Assembly (NCBI RefSeq): GCF_000515115.1
Contig: NZ_KI911536.1
Location: 79,836 to 133,011 of the forward strand
Source: Nocardiopsis sp. CNT312
GTDB taxonomy: Bacteria > Actinomycetota > Actinomycetes > Streptosporangiales > Streptosporangiaceae
Direction of reading: 5' to 3'
Length of the DNA: 53,176 bases
The notes beneath the pieces are model-generated. The model searched no databases and was not told the DNA's origin. It saw only the letters and a program-made list of their open reading frames with translations. The translations under genes and the position numbers were made by a program. Every line of letters starts with the position of its first letter. Position 1 is the first letter of the stretch. Shown piece after piece: positions 32,522-40,002 of this stretch.

Positions 32522-33472
32522 TCAGGGGCCGTCGTCGGTGGCGTCGTCCAGGGCGGACCGGATCTCCGGGGGCAGTTCGACCCGCTCCACGCGCAGGATC
32601 TGCTCCAACTGCTCGGGGGTGCGCGGACCCACCACGGCCGCGGCGACCCCCCGCTGCTCGCGGGCCCAGCTCAGCGCCACCGCCAGCGGCGGTACCCCCA
32701 GCCCCTCGGCGGCCGTGCACACCGACTCGACCACGCGGCGGCTGCGCCCGTCCAGGTAGGGCTCGACGTAGGGCGCCATGTGCGCCAGGGACGCCCGCGA
32801 CTGCGGCGGCACCCCGTCGCGGTACTGGCCGCTGAGTACCCCGCGGCCCAGCGGCGACCACGCGATCAGGTGCGCCCCGGCGGCCGCGGCGGCGGGCCGC
32901 AGCGCGTGGTCGGCACCGCGGTTGAGCAGTGAGTACTCTGCGCCGGCGCTCACCAGGGGCACGCGTCCGGGCAGGGCGCGCTGCCACGTGGCCAGGGTGG
33001 CGAACTGCCACGCCGTCAGGTCGCCGGTGCCCACGTACCGGGCCTTGCCCGCCGCGACCGCCTCCTCCATCGCGGACAGGGACTCCTCGGGAGGGGTGGC
33101 CGCGTCGAACACGTGGAGCTGCCACAGGTCCACGTAGTCGGTCTGCAACCGCCGAAGGGAGGCCTCCAGGGAGGCGAGCAGGTGCCGCCGGGAGGTGTCC
33201 ACGGCGCGGTAGCCCTCCGGGGTGTGTCCCGTCTTGGTCGCCACCACCACGTCCTCGCGGCGCACCGCCGCGCCCAGCAGACGGCCCAGGATGCGTTCGC
33301 TCTGTCCGCCGGTGTAGATGTCGGCGGTGTCCACGAACGTGCCGCCCGCGTCGACGAACGCGGTGAGCTGGTGCCCGGCGTCCTCCTCGCCGGTGTCCTT
33401 TCCCCAGGTCATCGTGCCCAGGGCGGTTCGTGACACCCACAGCCCCGATCTGCCCACCTGTCGCTGTTCCAT
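32522..33472 (-). CDS. Aldo/keto reductase
   Basis: A 316-residue (alpha/beta)8 NADPH-dependent oxidoreductase. Motifs: LGTMTWGKDT, FVDTADIYTGGQSERILGR (catalytic Asp-Tyr pair), VVVATKTG (catalytic Lys), VDLWQLHVFDAATPPEE (catalytic His), and AWSPLGRGVLSGQY plus VVGPRTPEQLEQIL for NADP binding. It belongs to the YajO/YghZ-like group; the natural carbonyl substrate is unknown. The ATG at 33472 has CAGGAGG eight bases upstream. The left end of the IS200/IS605 element begins about 18 bp beyond that ATG, so the element separates the gene from any original promoter. Confidence 0.93.
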   Translation of the reverse strand: MEQRQVGRSGLWVSRTALGTMTWGKDTGEEDAGHQLTAFVDAGGTFVDTADIYTGGQSERILGRLLGAAVRREDVVVATKTGHTPEGYRAVDTSRRHLLASLEASLRRLQTDYVDLWQLHVFDAATPPEESLSAMEEAVAAGKARYVGTGDLTAWQFATLATWQRALPGRVPLVSAGAEYSLLNRGADHALRPAAAAAGAHLIAWSPLGRGVLSGQYRDGVPPQSRASLAHMAPYVEPYLDGRSRRVVESVCTAAEGLGVPPLAVALSWAREQRGVAAAVVGPRTPEQLEQILRVERVELPPEIRSALDDATDDGP

Positions 33473-33490
33473 CAAATCCTCCTGAGGGGA

Positions 33491-33510
33491 CCACCGGCTT
33501 GAGCCGGTGG
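33491..33510. repeat. Left-end hairpin of the IS200/IS605 element
   Basis: CCACCGGCT and AGCCGGTGG form a perfect 9-bp stem around TG. In this family the Y1 transposase recognises a subterminal hairpin at each end as single-stranded DNA. A second small hairpin, TCCCGC-GTA-GCGGGA, follows at 33524-33538. Confidence 0.7.
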
Positions 33511-33629
33511 GGGAATCAGGGTTTCCCGCGTAGCGGGACAAGGACAGCCGAACCGCCGCTAGCCGGTCCGGCGTCCACACCCACCACAGTACTTGCCAAG
33601 TAGACTTGAGGCGCGTGTATAATTGCGGC

Positions 33630-34058
33630 ATGTCTGTGACCCGCAAGGTTCGCCGGTTCTCCAGCGGTGTGTACGACCTCGGGCTCCACGTCGTGTGGTG
33701 CTCGAAGTACCGCCGCCCGGTCCTGGGCGGGCGCGTGGCACAGCGCCTGGAGGAACTGGTCAGGTCCAAGGCGGACGAGCGCGGCTGGGAGGCCGTCACG
33801 GTCGAGGTGAGGCCCGACCACGTGCACCTGTTCGTCAAGCACGACCCCAAGGCGTCGGCGTCCTACGTCGCCAACCAGTTCAAGGGGTACACCTCGCGTG
33901 TGCTCCGTGAGGAGTTCCCCCGGCTCCGGTCCAGGCTCCCCACACTGTGGTCGTCGTCGTACTTCGCCGCGTCCGCGGGAGCCGTGAGCGCCGAAACCGT
34001 GCAGCGCTACATCGACACCCAGTGGGAACGCCCGCGGAAGAAGGGGAACGGCACGTGA
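33630..34058 (+). CDS. tnpA: IS200/IS605 Y1 (HUH) transposase TnpA
   Basis: A 142-residue single-strand transposase. The HUH motif is H64-V-H66 (DHVHLFVKHDP) and the nucleophilic tyrosine is Y127 in VQRYIDTQ; both catalytic parts and the normal length (~130-150 residues) are kept, so the enzyme should be active. The enzyme works as a dimer on hairpins at the ends of the element and integrates 3' of a short target. The ATG at 33630 is preceded by a TATAAT-like TGTATAAT (33616-33623) but only weakly by a ribosome-binding site. Its stop overlaps the GTG of the tnpB remnant (GTGA). Confidence 0.93.
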   Translation: MSVTRKVRRFSSGVYDLGLHVVWCSKYRRPVLGGRVAQRLEELVRSKADERGWEAVTVEVRPDHVHLFVKHDPKASASYVANQFKGYTSRVLREEFPRLRSRLPTLWSSSYFAASAGAVSAETVQRYIDTQWERPRKKGNGT

Positions 34059-34682
34059 TCCGCTCGTGCAAGTTCCTTCTCCGCCCCGCCGGCCGCCAGC
34101 AGGCACCCCTCGCGCAGCCGCTGCGCGACCACTGCTTTCTGTGCGACGGGGCACCGCAAGAGCGGCGCCAGGCCTGCGCCCACCCGTCGAAGACGAAGAT
34201 CGAGTACGGCGACCAGTCCGCGCGGCTCAAAGAGATCCGGTCGTTCGCCCCCCAACGTCAGGGACGGTAGCCGTTCTCCTGACAGCAGGCCACCCTCCGC
34301 TGCCCGGACAAGGCGTTCCAGGCGTCCTTCGGGTGTGTCAAGCCCGGCCCCAAGCCCGGTCCCGGGCGTGCGGGAGCGTTCCTGCCCAACCGCGCGGCAG
34401 CCAAGGCCGGACCGGACAAGAGTATCCCGCGAGGCGGGTTGGGGGGTGTTCCTGGGAATCCTCGAGTACAGGGCTGAGAGCGCCGGTCGCGGGTTGGCCC
34501 CAGCCGCCCCCCGCGACACGTCGCGCACCTGCCCGCGCCAAGCATGCGGGCACACCGGTGCGGACAACCGCATCACGCGGGAGGAGTTCCGTTGCGCCCG
34601 GTGCGGCTACGCAGGGCACGCAGACCGGGGCGGAGCGGTCAACGCGGGGATCAGGGCCGGGCTGGTCCTTCCTGTCGCCTGA
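34055..34682 (+). pseudogene. tnpB: Decayed TnpB (OrfB) remnant
   Basis: The first 68 codons give a clear TnpB N-terminus (FLLRPAGRQ, then LRDHC, then QSARLKEIRSFAPQRQGR). TAG at 34268-34270 and TGA at 34280-34282 interrupt it; in the same frame QQATL and DKAFQASF continue the family pattern. The middle, including the RuvC I and II parts, is missing. The C-terminus reappears in another frame as CGHTGADNRITREEFRCARC and HADRGGAVNAG, the zinc finger and RuvC III. Intact TnpB is about 400 residues, so this RNA-guided nuclease is dead. Confidence 0.85.
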
Positions 34683-34963
34683 GTCGGGACAGGAGAATCC
34701 CGCCGCTTCGGCGGTAGGAGGAGTCACCGCCTGGAGAGCACCGTGTCCACCTCGGAGAACTCCGAGGTCCGACACCGCGGCTATGCTCTGCTACCGTCCC
34801 CCTTGCCCGGTGAGCACCGGGAACGCCCCGGTATCGGCGACGAACCCGCCACGGATGCCGCCGGGCACCGTCCTCCCCTGCCCCGCCGCGGCGGGGTTCC
34901 CTTCCTTCCCTGGCCGTGCTCCGGCGCCCCCCAGCGCCGGACCCTGACGAAAGTTCGATCCCA
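34683..34963. other. Gap between IS element and uppP, rich in hairpins
   Basis: This 281-bp gap holds no convincing gene. It contains three strong inverted repeats: ACCTCGGAG/CTCCGAGGT (34749-34768), CCCCGCCG/CGGCGGGG (34881-34896) and TCCGGCGC/GCGCCGGA (34920-34941). The last ends 22 bp before the uppP start. The uppP promoter must be here. Confidence 0.6.
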
Positions 34964-35803
34964 GTGTCCATCTTCGAGGCGGTCGTCCTCGGTCTCATCC
35001 AAGGCCTGACCGAGTTCCTCCCCGTGTCCTCCAGCGCCCACCTCCGGGTCTTCGCGGCCTTCTTCAACTGGCCCGACCCCGGGGCCGCGTTCACCGCGGT
35101 CAGCCAGATCGGTACCGAACTGGCGGTCGTGCTCTACTTCCACAAGCGCATCTGGGCGGTCATCTCCACCTGGTGCCGCTCCCTGGTGAACCGGGACCTA
35201 CGCGGCGACATCAACGCCCGCATGGGGTGGTACATCATCATCGCCACCATCCCGATCGGCGTCCTCGGCCTGCTGCTGGAGGACCAGATCGACAGTGTCT
35301 TCCGCGACCTGCGGCTGATCGCCCTGACACTGATCGTCTTCGGCCTCATCCTCGGCGCGGTCGACCACTTCGCCCGCCGCGAGCGCGAGATCAAGGACCT
35401 GAACCTGTCCCGCGGCGTGGCCTTCGGCCTCTTCCAGACCCTCGCCCTCATCCCGGGCGTCTCCCGCTCCGGTGCGACGATCACCGGCGGCCGCCTGATG
35501 GGCTTCACCCGCCCCGACGCCGCCGAGTTCGCGTTCCTCATCGCGCTGCCGGCAGTGTTCGCGTCGGGCCTGTACAAGATGCTCGACATCGGCGGGGGCG
35601 AGTACGCCGGGTGGGGCGCCACCATCGTCGGCACCCTCGTCGCCTTCGTGGTCGGCTACGTCGTCATCGCGTGGCTGATGAAGTTCATCTCCACGCACAG
35701 CTTCATGCCGTTCGTCTACTACCGCGTCGCCCTGGGCGTGCTCATCCTCGTCCTGGTCTTCACCGGCACGCTCGACCCCCAGGGCGGCGCGGGCGTCGGA
35801 TAG
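34964..35803 (+). CDS. uppP: Undecaprenyl-diphosphatase (BacA type)
   Basis: A 279-residue membrane phosphatase that recycles undecaprenyl pyrophosphate to the monophosphate carrier used for peptidoglycan and other wall polymers; this activity confers bacitracin tolerance. Two active-site segments are intact: LIQGLTEFLPVSSSAHLRVF (about 9-28) and LIPGVSRSGATITGGRLMG (about 163-181), with the catalytic Glu and Ser/Arg residues. The GTG at 34964 starts immediately before the conserved IFEAVVLG; the ribosome-binding site (GAAAG) is weak and a hairpin lies just upstream. Confidence 0.95.
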   Translation: MSIFEAVVLGLIQGLTEFLPVSSSAHLRVFAAFFNWPDPGAAFTAVSQIGTELAVVLYFHKRIWAVISTWCRSLVNRDLRGDINARMGWYIIIATIPIGVLGLLLEDQIDSVFRDLRLIALTLIVFGLILGAVDHFARREREIKDLNLSRGVAFGLFQTLALIPGVSRSGATITGGRLMGFTRPDAAEFAFLIALPAVFASGLYKMLDIGGGEYAGWGATIVGTLVAFVVGYVVIAWLMKFISTHSFMPFVYYRVALGVLILVLVFTGTLDPQGGAGVG

Positions 35804-35876
35804 CCGCCGCACCCCGTTTCCCGGTGCCCCGGCCGAGCCCCTTCGGTCGGGGCACCGTCGCCGCTACTGTGGGCCC

Positions 35877-36629
35877 ATGGCGACATCCGAGACAGCCGAC
35901 GCCCCGCCGCCCGCCCCGGAGGCGGTCACCCTCCTCCTCGTCCGGCACGGGATGACCGACGCCACCGGCCCCCTGCTGGCCGGCCGGGCCGAGGGCGTCC
36001 GCCTCAACGACACCGGCCGCGCCCAAGCCGCCGACCTGGCCCGCCGACTCACCGGTCTGCGCCCCGCCGCCCTGGTCTCCAGCCCCCTCGAACGCTGCCG
36101 GGAGACCGCCGAGGCGGTCGCCGAGCACCTGGGCGCCGCGGTCGCGGTCGACGACCGCCTCATCGAGTGCGACTACGGAAGCTGGACCGGCCGCACCCTG
36201 GGAGAGTTGGGGGCCGAACCGCTCTGGCGGGTGGTCCAGGAACACCCCAGCGCCGCACGGTTCCCCGGCGGCGAGGCGCTCGCCGCCGCCTCGGCGCGCG
36301 CCGTCGGGGCGGTCCGCGACTGGAACACCCGCCTCCTCCAGGGCCGGTCCGCCGACTCCGCCGAGCCCCCCGTGTACGTCGTGTGCAGCCACGGCGACAT
36401 CATCAAGGCGATCGTCGCCGACGCCCTGGGCCTGCACCTGGACCTGTTCCAACGTCTGCGCGTGGACCCCTGTTCGGTCACCTCCATCACCTACACCCGC
36501 ACCCGCCCCTTCCTGAACAAGCTCAACGACACGGGAGAGGGCCTGGCCGGGAGCCTGCCGACCCGGGGGGAGGCCTCGGGCGACGCGGCGGTCGGCGGGG
36601 GCGCGGGCGCCCGGGAGGGCGCGGAGTAG
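35877..36629 (+). CDS. Histidine phosphatase (MSMEG_4193 type)
   Basis: A 250-residue phosphoglycerate-mutase-like phosphatase. The phospho-acceptor motif is LLVRHGMTD (His about 24), with VSSPLERCRETAEA, IECDYGSWTGRTL and the second catalytic His in VVCSHGDII (about 175). This exact type (TIGR03848, MSMEG_4193) travels with the two following genes in actinobacteria. The C-terminal ~35 residues are a low-complexity Gly/Ala tail. A TACTGT box ends six bases before the ATG, so the message is probably leaderless. Substrate unknown. Confidence 0.92.
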   Translation: MATSETADAPPPAPEAVTLLLVRHGMTDATGPLLAGRAEGVRLNDTGRAQAADLARRLTGLRPAALVSSPLERCRETAEAVAEHLGAAVAVDDRLIECDYGSWTGRTLGELGAEPLWRVVQEHPSAARFPGGEALAAASARAVGAVRDWNTRLLQGRSADSAEPPVYVVCSHGDIIKAIVADALGLHLDLFQRLRVDPCSVTSITYTRTRPFLNKLNDTGEGLAGSLPTRGEASGDAAVGGGAGAREGAE

Positions 36630-36697
36630 GCGCGAAGCGGGGCACGTACGGGGCGTAGCCGAGCGCGGTGTCGCCGCCATCCCTTAGGGTGCATGGC

Positions 36698-37276
36698 ATG
36701 CCCGTCTTTCAGTTCAATCCGCCGGAGCGGTTCGTCGCCGGGACCGTGGGCCAGCCGGGAGAGCGCACCTTCTTCCTCCAAGCCGTGGGGGAGGGGCGCG
36801 TCACCAGTGTCGTCTTGGAGAAGGCGCAGGTGGAAGCGTTGGCGACCCGGGTCGAAGAGCTGTTGGAAGAGGTGCACCGCCGGTTCGGCCCCCCGCACGA
36901 CGACGTGGTCCCGCCCGAGGACGACGAGCCCCTGCGCATGCCCATCGAGGAGGACTTCCGGGTGGGCACCCTCGCCCTGGCCTGGGACGCCGAGGCGGGC
37001 CGCGTCATCATCGAGGCGCAGGAGATCGAGGAGGGTACCGACGAGGAGCTGACCGAGGACGACGAGGAGGAGATCGAGGTCTTCGCTGAGGAGGCTCCGC
37101 ACCGCGACGTCCTGCGCGTCTACCTCACCTCCGGCGCGGCGCGCGCGTTCGCCGGGCGGGCGCTGAAGGTGGTGGCGGCGGGTCGGCCCGAGTGCCCGCT
37201 GTGCACCCGGCCGCTTGACCCCAAGGGCCACATCTGCGTGCGCCAGAACGGCTACCGGCCGGGCCGCGTCGTCTGA
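36698..37276 (+). CDS. DUF3090 domain protein
   Basis: A 192-residue soluble protein that begins with the family start MPVFQFNPPERFVAGTVGQP. A very acidic stretch (ELTEDDEEEIEVFAEE, ~112-127) is followed by a C-terminal four-Cys-like knuckle CPLCTRPLDPKGHIC (about 171-185), probably zinc binding. DUF3090 proteins are of unknown function and nearly always sit between the MSMEG_4193-type phosphatase and the SCO1664-type protein, as here. TTAGGGT ends seven bases before the ATG, which again suggests leaderless transcription. Confidence 0.93.
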   Translation: MPVFQFNPPERFVAGTVGQPGERTFFLQAVGEGRVTSVVLEKAQVEALATRVEELLEEVHRRFGPPHDDVVPPEDDEPLRMPIEEDFRVGTLALAWDAEAGRVIIEAQEIEEGTDEELTEDDEEEIEVFAEEAPHRDVLRVYLTSGAARAFAGRALKVVAAGRPECPLCTRPLDPKGHICVRQNGYRPGRVV

Positions 37277-37286
37277 GCCGGCCCTG

Positions 37287-38039
37287 ATGAGCGAGACGAC
37301 CGGCGCGTTCGACGGCTTGGGCACGGCGGAGGGCCTGGAGCTGCTCCACGGCGGGGACCTGGCCGTCGAGGGCCGCCTGACATCGGCTTCCAACGCCACC
37401 CTGTACTGCACCGTCTCCGACGGCGCGCGCTCGGCCGCGTGCGTGTACAAGCCGGTGGCGGGGGAGCGGCCGCTGTGGGACTTCCCTGACGGCACGCTGG
37501 CCGGGCGGGAGGTGTCGGCCTACGCCGTCTCCGAGGCGCTGGGGTGGGGCGTGGTCCCGCCAACCGTCCACCGTGACGGACCGTTCGGCGAGGGCATGGT
37601 CCAACTGTGGGTGCACGGCGACACCACCGTCGACCTCGTCGCCCTTTCCCGGGAGGCCGGCCACTCCGGCCTGCGCCGCATGGCGGTCTTCGACGCGGTC
37701 ATCAACAACTCCGACCGCAAGATCGGCCACCTGCTGCCCACCCCGGGCGGCCACCTGTACGGCTGCGACCACGGTGTCTCCTTCGCCGAGGACTACAAGC
37801 TGCGGACCGTGCTGTGGCAGTGGCAGGGGCAGGCGCTCACAGCGGAGGCCCTGGAGGCGCTGGAGGCGGTGCGTGCCCTGCTCGCCGACAGTGGGAGCGC
37901 GCTCGCGCGCACCCTGGACCGCCACCTGACCGAGGCGGAGGCCCGTGCGGTGCGCAGGCGGGTGGAACTGCTCGTCGAGCACCGGATCCACCCCTACCCG
38001 TCGCCCGACTGGCCGTCGGTGCCCTGGCCACCCGTGTGA
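37287..38039 (+). CDS. SCO1664 family protein (kinase-like fold)
   Basis: A 250-residue protein of TIGR03843. LYCTVSDGARSAACVYKPVA (about 37-56) and FDAVINNSDRKIGHLL plus YGCDHGVSFAEDY (about 132-175) resemble the Lys, HxDxxxxN and DxG motifs of PI3/4-kinase-like or HipA-like folds. ATG 37287 follows the DUF3090 stop by ten bases. In Streptomyces and mycobacteria this trio is followed by mshC of mycothiol synthesis; here the next gene is a HAD phosphatase, so the usual mshC link is broken or the gene lies elsewhere. Confidence 0.92.
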   Translation: MSETTGAFDGLGTAEGLELLHGGDLAVEGRLTSASNATLYCTVSDGARSAACVYKPVAGERPLWDFPDGTLAGREVSAYAVSEALGWGVVPPTVHRDGPFGEGMVQLWVHGDTTVDLVALSREAGHSGLRRMAVFDAVINNSDRKIGHLLPTPGGHLYGCDHGVSFAEDYKLRTVLWQWQGQALTAEALEALEAVRALLADSGSALARTLDRHLTEAEARAVRRRVELLVEHRIHPYPSPDWPSVPWPPV

Positions 38040-38127
38040 GGCGCTCCCGCGCGTACCGGACGGTGTGTGAGGCGCGCCCCACCGGCCGGTGCGTGCCCCG
38101 GCACCGGTCGGCGGCACAATGGGCCCT

Positions 38128-38928
38128 GTGAGCAACGAACACGCGTGGAACTACCTCTTCGACATGGACGGTGTGCTCGTGCGCGAGCAGCACATCGTCC
38201 CCGGCGCCGACGATCTCGTCTCCGAGCTGCGTGAGAACGGCGTCCCGTTCATGGTGCTGACCAACAACTCCATCTACACCCCGCGCGACCTGCGCGCCCG
38301 GTTGCTCCACTCGGGACTGGACATCCCGGAGGAGTCCATCTGGACCTCGGCGCTGGCCACGGCGCAGTTCCTCCAGACCCAGCGGCCGGGCGGGTCGGCC
38401 TACGTGGTCGGCGAGTCCGGTCTGACCACCGCGCTGCACAACGCGGGCTACGTGATGACCGAGACCGAGCCCGACTACGTGGTGCTCGGGGAGACCCGCA
38501 CCTACAGCTTCGAGGCCATCACGCGGGCGATCCGCCTCGTGGAGGCCGGTGCGCGCTTCATCGCCACCAACCCCGACGAGAGCGGTCCCAGCGCCGAGGG
38601 GCGGCTGCCGGCCACGGGCGCGGTGGCGGCGCTGATCGAGAAGGCCACGGGTCGGCGCCCCTACTTCGTGGGCAAGCCCAACCCCCTGATGATGCGGTCG
38701 GCGCTGCGCCGGATCGGAGCCCACTCCGAGAACACGATCATGGTCGGCGACCGGATGGACACCGACGTCCTGAGCGGCCTGGAGGCGGGCCTGCAGACCG
38801 TCCTGGTGCTGTCGGGGATCTCCGGCCGCGACACCGCCGAGGAGTTCCCCTACCGCCCCACGAAGGTGATCGGGTCGGTGAAGGAGTTGGTGGGCAGGAC
38901 CGGTGACCCCTTCGCCCAGGAGGGCTGA
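38128..38928 (+). CDS. HAD-IIA family phosphatase (NagD-like)
   Basis: A 266-residue HAD hydrolase. Motif I is [10 protein letters not shown] (nucleophile Asp about 12), motif II VLTNNS, a C2 cap domain at ~75-190, motif III Lys in [10 protein letters not shown], and motif [19 protein letters not shown] members dephosphorylate nucleotides, p-nitrophenyl phosphate or glycerol-phosphate-like substrates; the exact one is not readable. The start is either GTG 38128 or ATG 38119. CACAAT at 38116-38121 looks like a -10 box that would put the transcript start at the GTG, so I chose GTG. Confidence 0.92.
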   Translation: MSNEHAWNYLFDMDGVLVREQHIVPGADDLVSELRENGVPFMVLTNNSIYTPRDLRARLLHSGLDIPEESIWTSALATAQFLQTQRPGGSAYVVGESGLTTALHNAGYVMTETEPDYVVLGETRTYSFEAITRAIRLVEAGARFIATNPDESGPSAEGRLPATGAVAALIEKATGRRPYFVGKPNPLMMRSALRRIGAHSENTIMVGDRMDTDVLSGLEAGLQTVLVLSGISGRDTAEEFPYRPTKVIGSVKELVGRTGDPFAQEG

Positions 38929-38947
38929 GCAGGACCCGTGGTACGTG

Positions 38948-38982
38948 ACGGGGGCGGTGGACACGAGGCCCGCCGCCCCCGT
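38948..38982. terminator. Bidirectional terminator between HAD gene and rbpA
   Basis: A 13-bp stem with one G-U pair, ACGGGGGCGGTGG (38948-38960) against CCGCCGCCCCCGT (38970-38982), nine-base loop, in the 84-bp gap between convergent genes. Confidence 0.8.
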
Positions 38983-39012
38983 TCGGTCCCTCTGGCCCTA
39001 CGCGGGTGGGAG

Positions 39013-39387
39013 CTACTCCTGATTGGCGAGCTCCTCGACCTTGGCCGCCTCCTCGCGGCGGCGCGCTCGCAGCAGGGCGAGGCGCTCGGCGAGGACCTCT
39101 TCCAGGTCCTCCATGCTCCGCCGCTCCAGCAGCATGTCCCAGTGGGTGCGTACCGGCTTGGCGTTCTTGGGCTCCTCACCGGTTCCGTCCCGCCTCAGAG
39201 AGCGGTCTCCGCAGAAGCGGCACTCCCACTCCGCGGGAATCTCGGCCTCCGTGGCGAAGGTGACCGAGAAGCGGTGGCCCCGGGTGCAGTCGTAGGTGAC
39301 CTCTTGTCGCGGAGCCAGATCGGTGTTGCGGTCGTTCTCGTAGCTCGTCGCTCCGAGCCGGGTGCCGCGAAGTGCTCGCTCGGCCAT
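39013..39387 (-). CDS. rbpA: RNA polymerase-binding protein RbpA
   Basis: A 124-residue RbpA. The conserved order is MAERALRGTRLGATSYENDR, the zinc/beta core YDCTRGHRFSVTFATEAEIP and WECRFCGDRSLR, then the basic linker with KPVRTHWDMLLERR and the sigma-interaction helix MEDLEEVLAERLALLRARR. RbpA stabilises open complexes with the principal sigma factor and affects rifampicin tolerance. ATG 39387 is fixed by the family N-terminus, and a GGAGG lies upstream. A SigR-type promoter precedes it. Confidence 0.97.
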   Translation of the reverse strand: MAERALRGTRLGATSYENDRNTDLAPRQEVTYDCTRGHRFSVTFATEAEIPAEWECRFCGDRSLRRDGTGEEPKNAKPVRTHWDMLLERRSMEDLEEVLAERLALLRARRREEAAKVEELANQE

Positions 39388-39429
39388 CGTGTGGGTGCCT
39401 CCAGGCGCTCGTGCGGTTTCGCGGGGTGT

Positions 39430-39455
39430 AACGCGTCGGTCCACGTCAAGATTCC
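39430..39455 (-). promoter_or_regulatory. SigR-type promoter of rbpA
   Basis: On the minus strand GGAAT is followed after exactly 18 bases by GTT, the consensus of the thiol-stress sigma factor SigR (SigH in mycobacteria). It lies 43 bp upstream of the rbpA ATG. Streptomyces coelicolor rbpA is known to belong to the SigR regulon, which supports the reading. Confidence 0.75.
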
Positions 39456-40002
39456 CCGCGGACCTGGGGTCGAACCACCCGTGGCGGCCCCGGGTCGCCT
39501 TTCCCCGGCCCTGTCGGCCCGACGGAGCGCTCGGGGGAGGCAGCGACCTCGGACGGCCGGATCGAGTGATTCCGCGTAAGGAAAGAATGGCATGTCTTCT
39601 GATGACGTTCCGTGATGGGCGGCGTCGCTCCTTCCCGGCGGGTGATGTTTCCGTCATGTTTCGTCGGCTGTTCCGGTGTCCTGCGCCGGCCGCCGATCGC
39701 TTGGTGATGTCCTTTTTGTGAGTATTTCTGGGGTGGTTCACTGCGAAAGTCCTGGTCGGGACTTGTGGGCCAAACTGCCTGTGGTGCAGGGGTTGTGGCT
39801 GTCCATCGTTGTACGAAGAGCTCTCATGGCCACACCGACCATCACGCATGGTGACCACGTGGTCATTTCAGATCCATGGTGGTATGTTCTCTCGCTGTGT
39901 GCGAATGGCGTCGAATTCGTGATGTTTCAACGTTTTTTGCGGTCTAGCGCCCATGCGTGGATCCCCACACCCCTTCTGCCCGACCGCGACACCCATGTAC
40001 GG
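39456..40002. other. Long, lower-GC regulatory gap before the conservon
   Basis: No gene is convincing in this 547-bp gap. About 39590-39950 is clearly less GC-rich than its surroundings. It contains AAGTCC/GGACTT (39747-39764), the perfect palindrome at 39852-39865, and TATGTT near 39883 as a possible -10 box. The conservon kinase frame stays open back into it but loses codon bias there. Confidence 0.6.
39852..39865. promoter_or_regulatory. Perfect 14-bp palindrome upstream of the conservon
   Basis: TGACCACGTGGTCA is a complete palindrome about 150 bp before the kinase start and just upstream of the possible -10 box. It is a good dimeric-regulator site; the regulator is unknown. Confidence 0.45.

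Larger units (their letters stand above)
33488..34730 (+). mobile_element. IS200/IS605-family element with decayed tnpB
   Basis: The element runs from a subterminal hairpin at 33491-33510, through an intact Y1 transposase gene and a broken tnpB, to a right-end hairpin (CCGCCG CTT CGGCGG, about 34700-34715) followed by GGAGGAGTCACC. The left end has the similar segment GGTGGGGGAATCAGG. Such elements have no terminal inverted repeats and make no target duplication, so exact ends cannot be fixed here; limits are approximate. Confidence 0.75.

Noticed and set aside
39470..39500. GGTCGAACCACCC resembling a tRNA T-arm
   Set aside because: No acceptor, D or anticodon arms can be folded around it.
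39388..39858. RbpA extended upstream by about 150 residues
   Set aside because: The RbpA N-terminus MAERALRG is diagnostic and the SigR promoter lies within the supposed extension.
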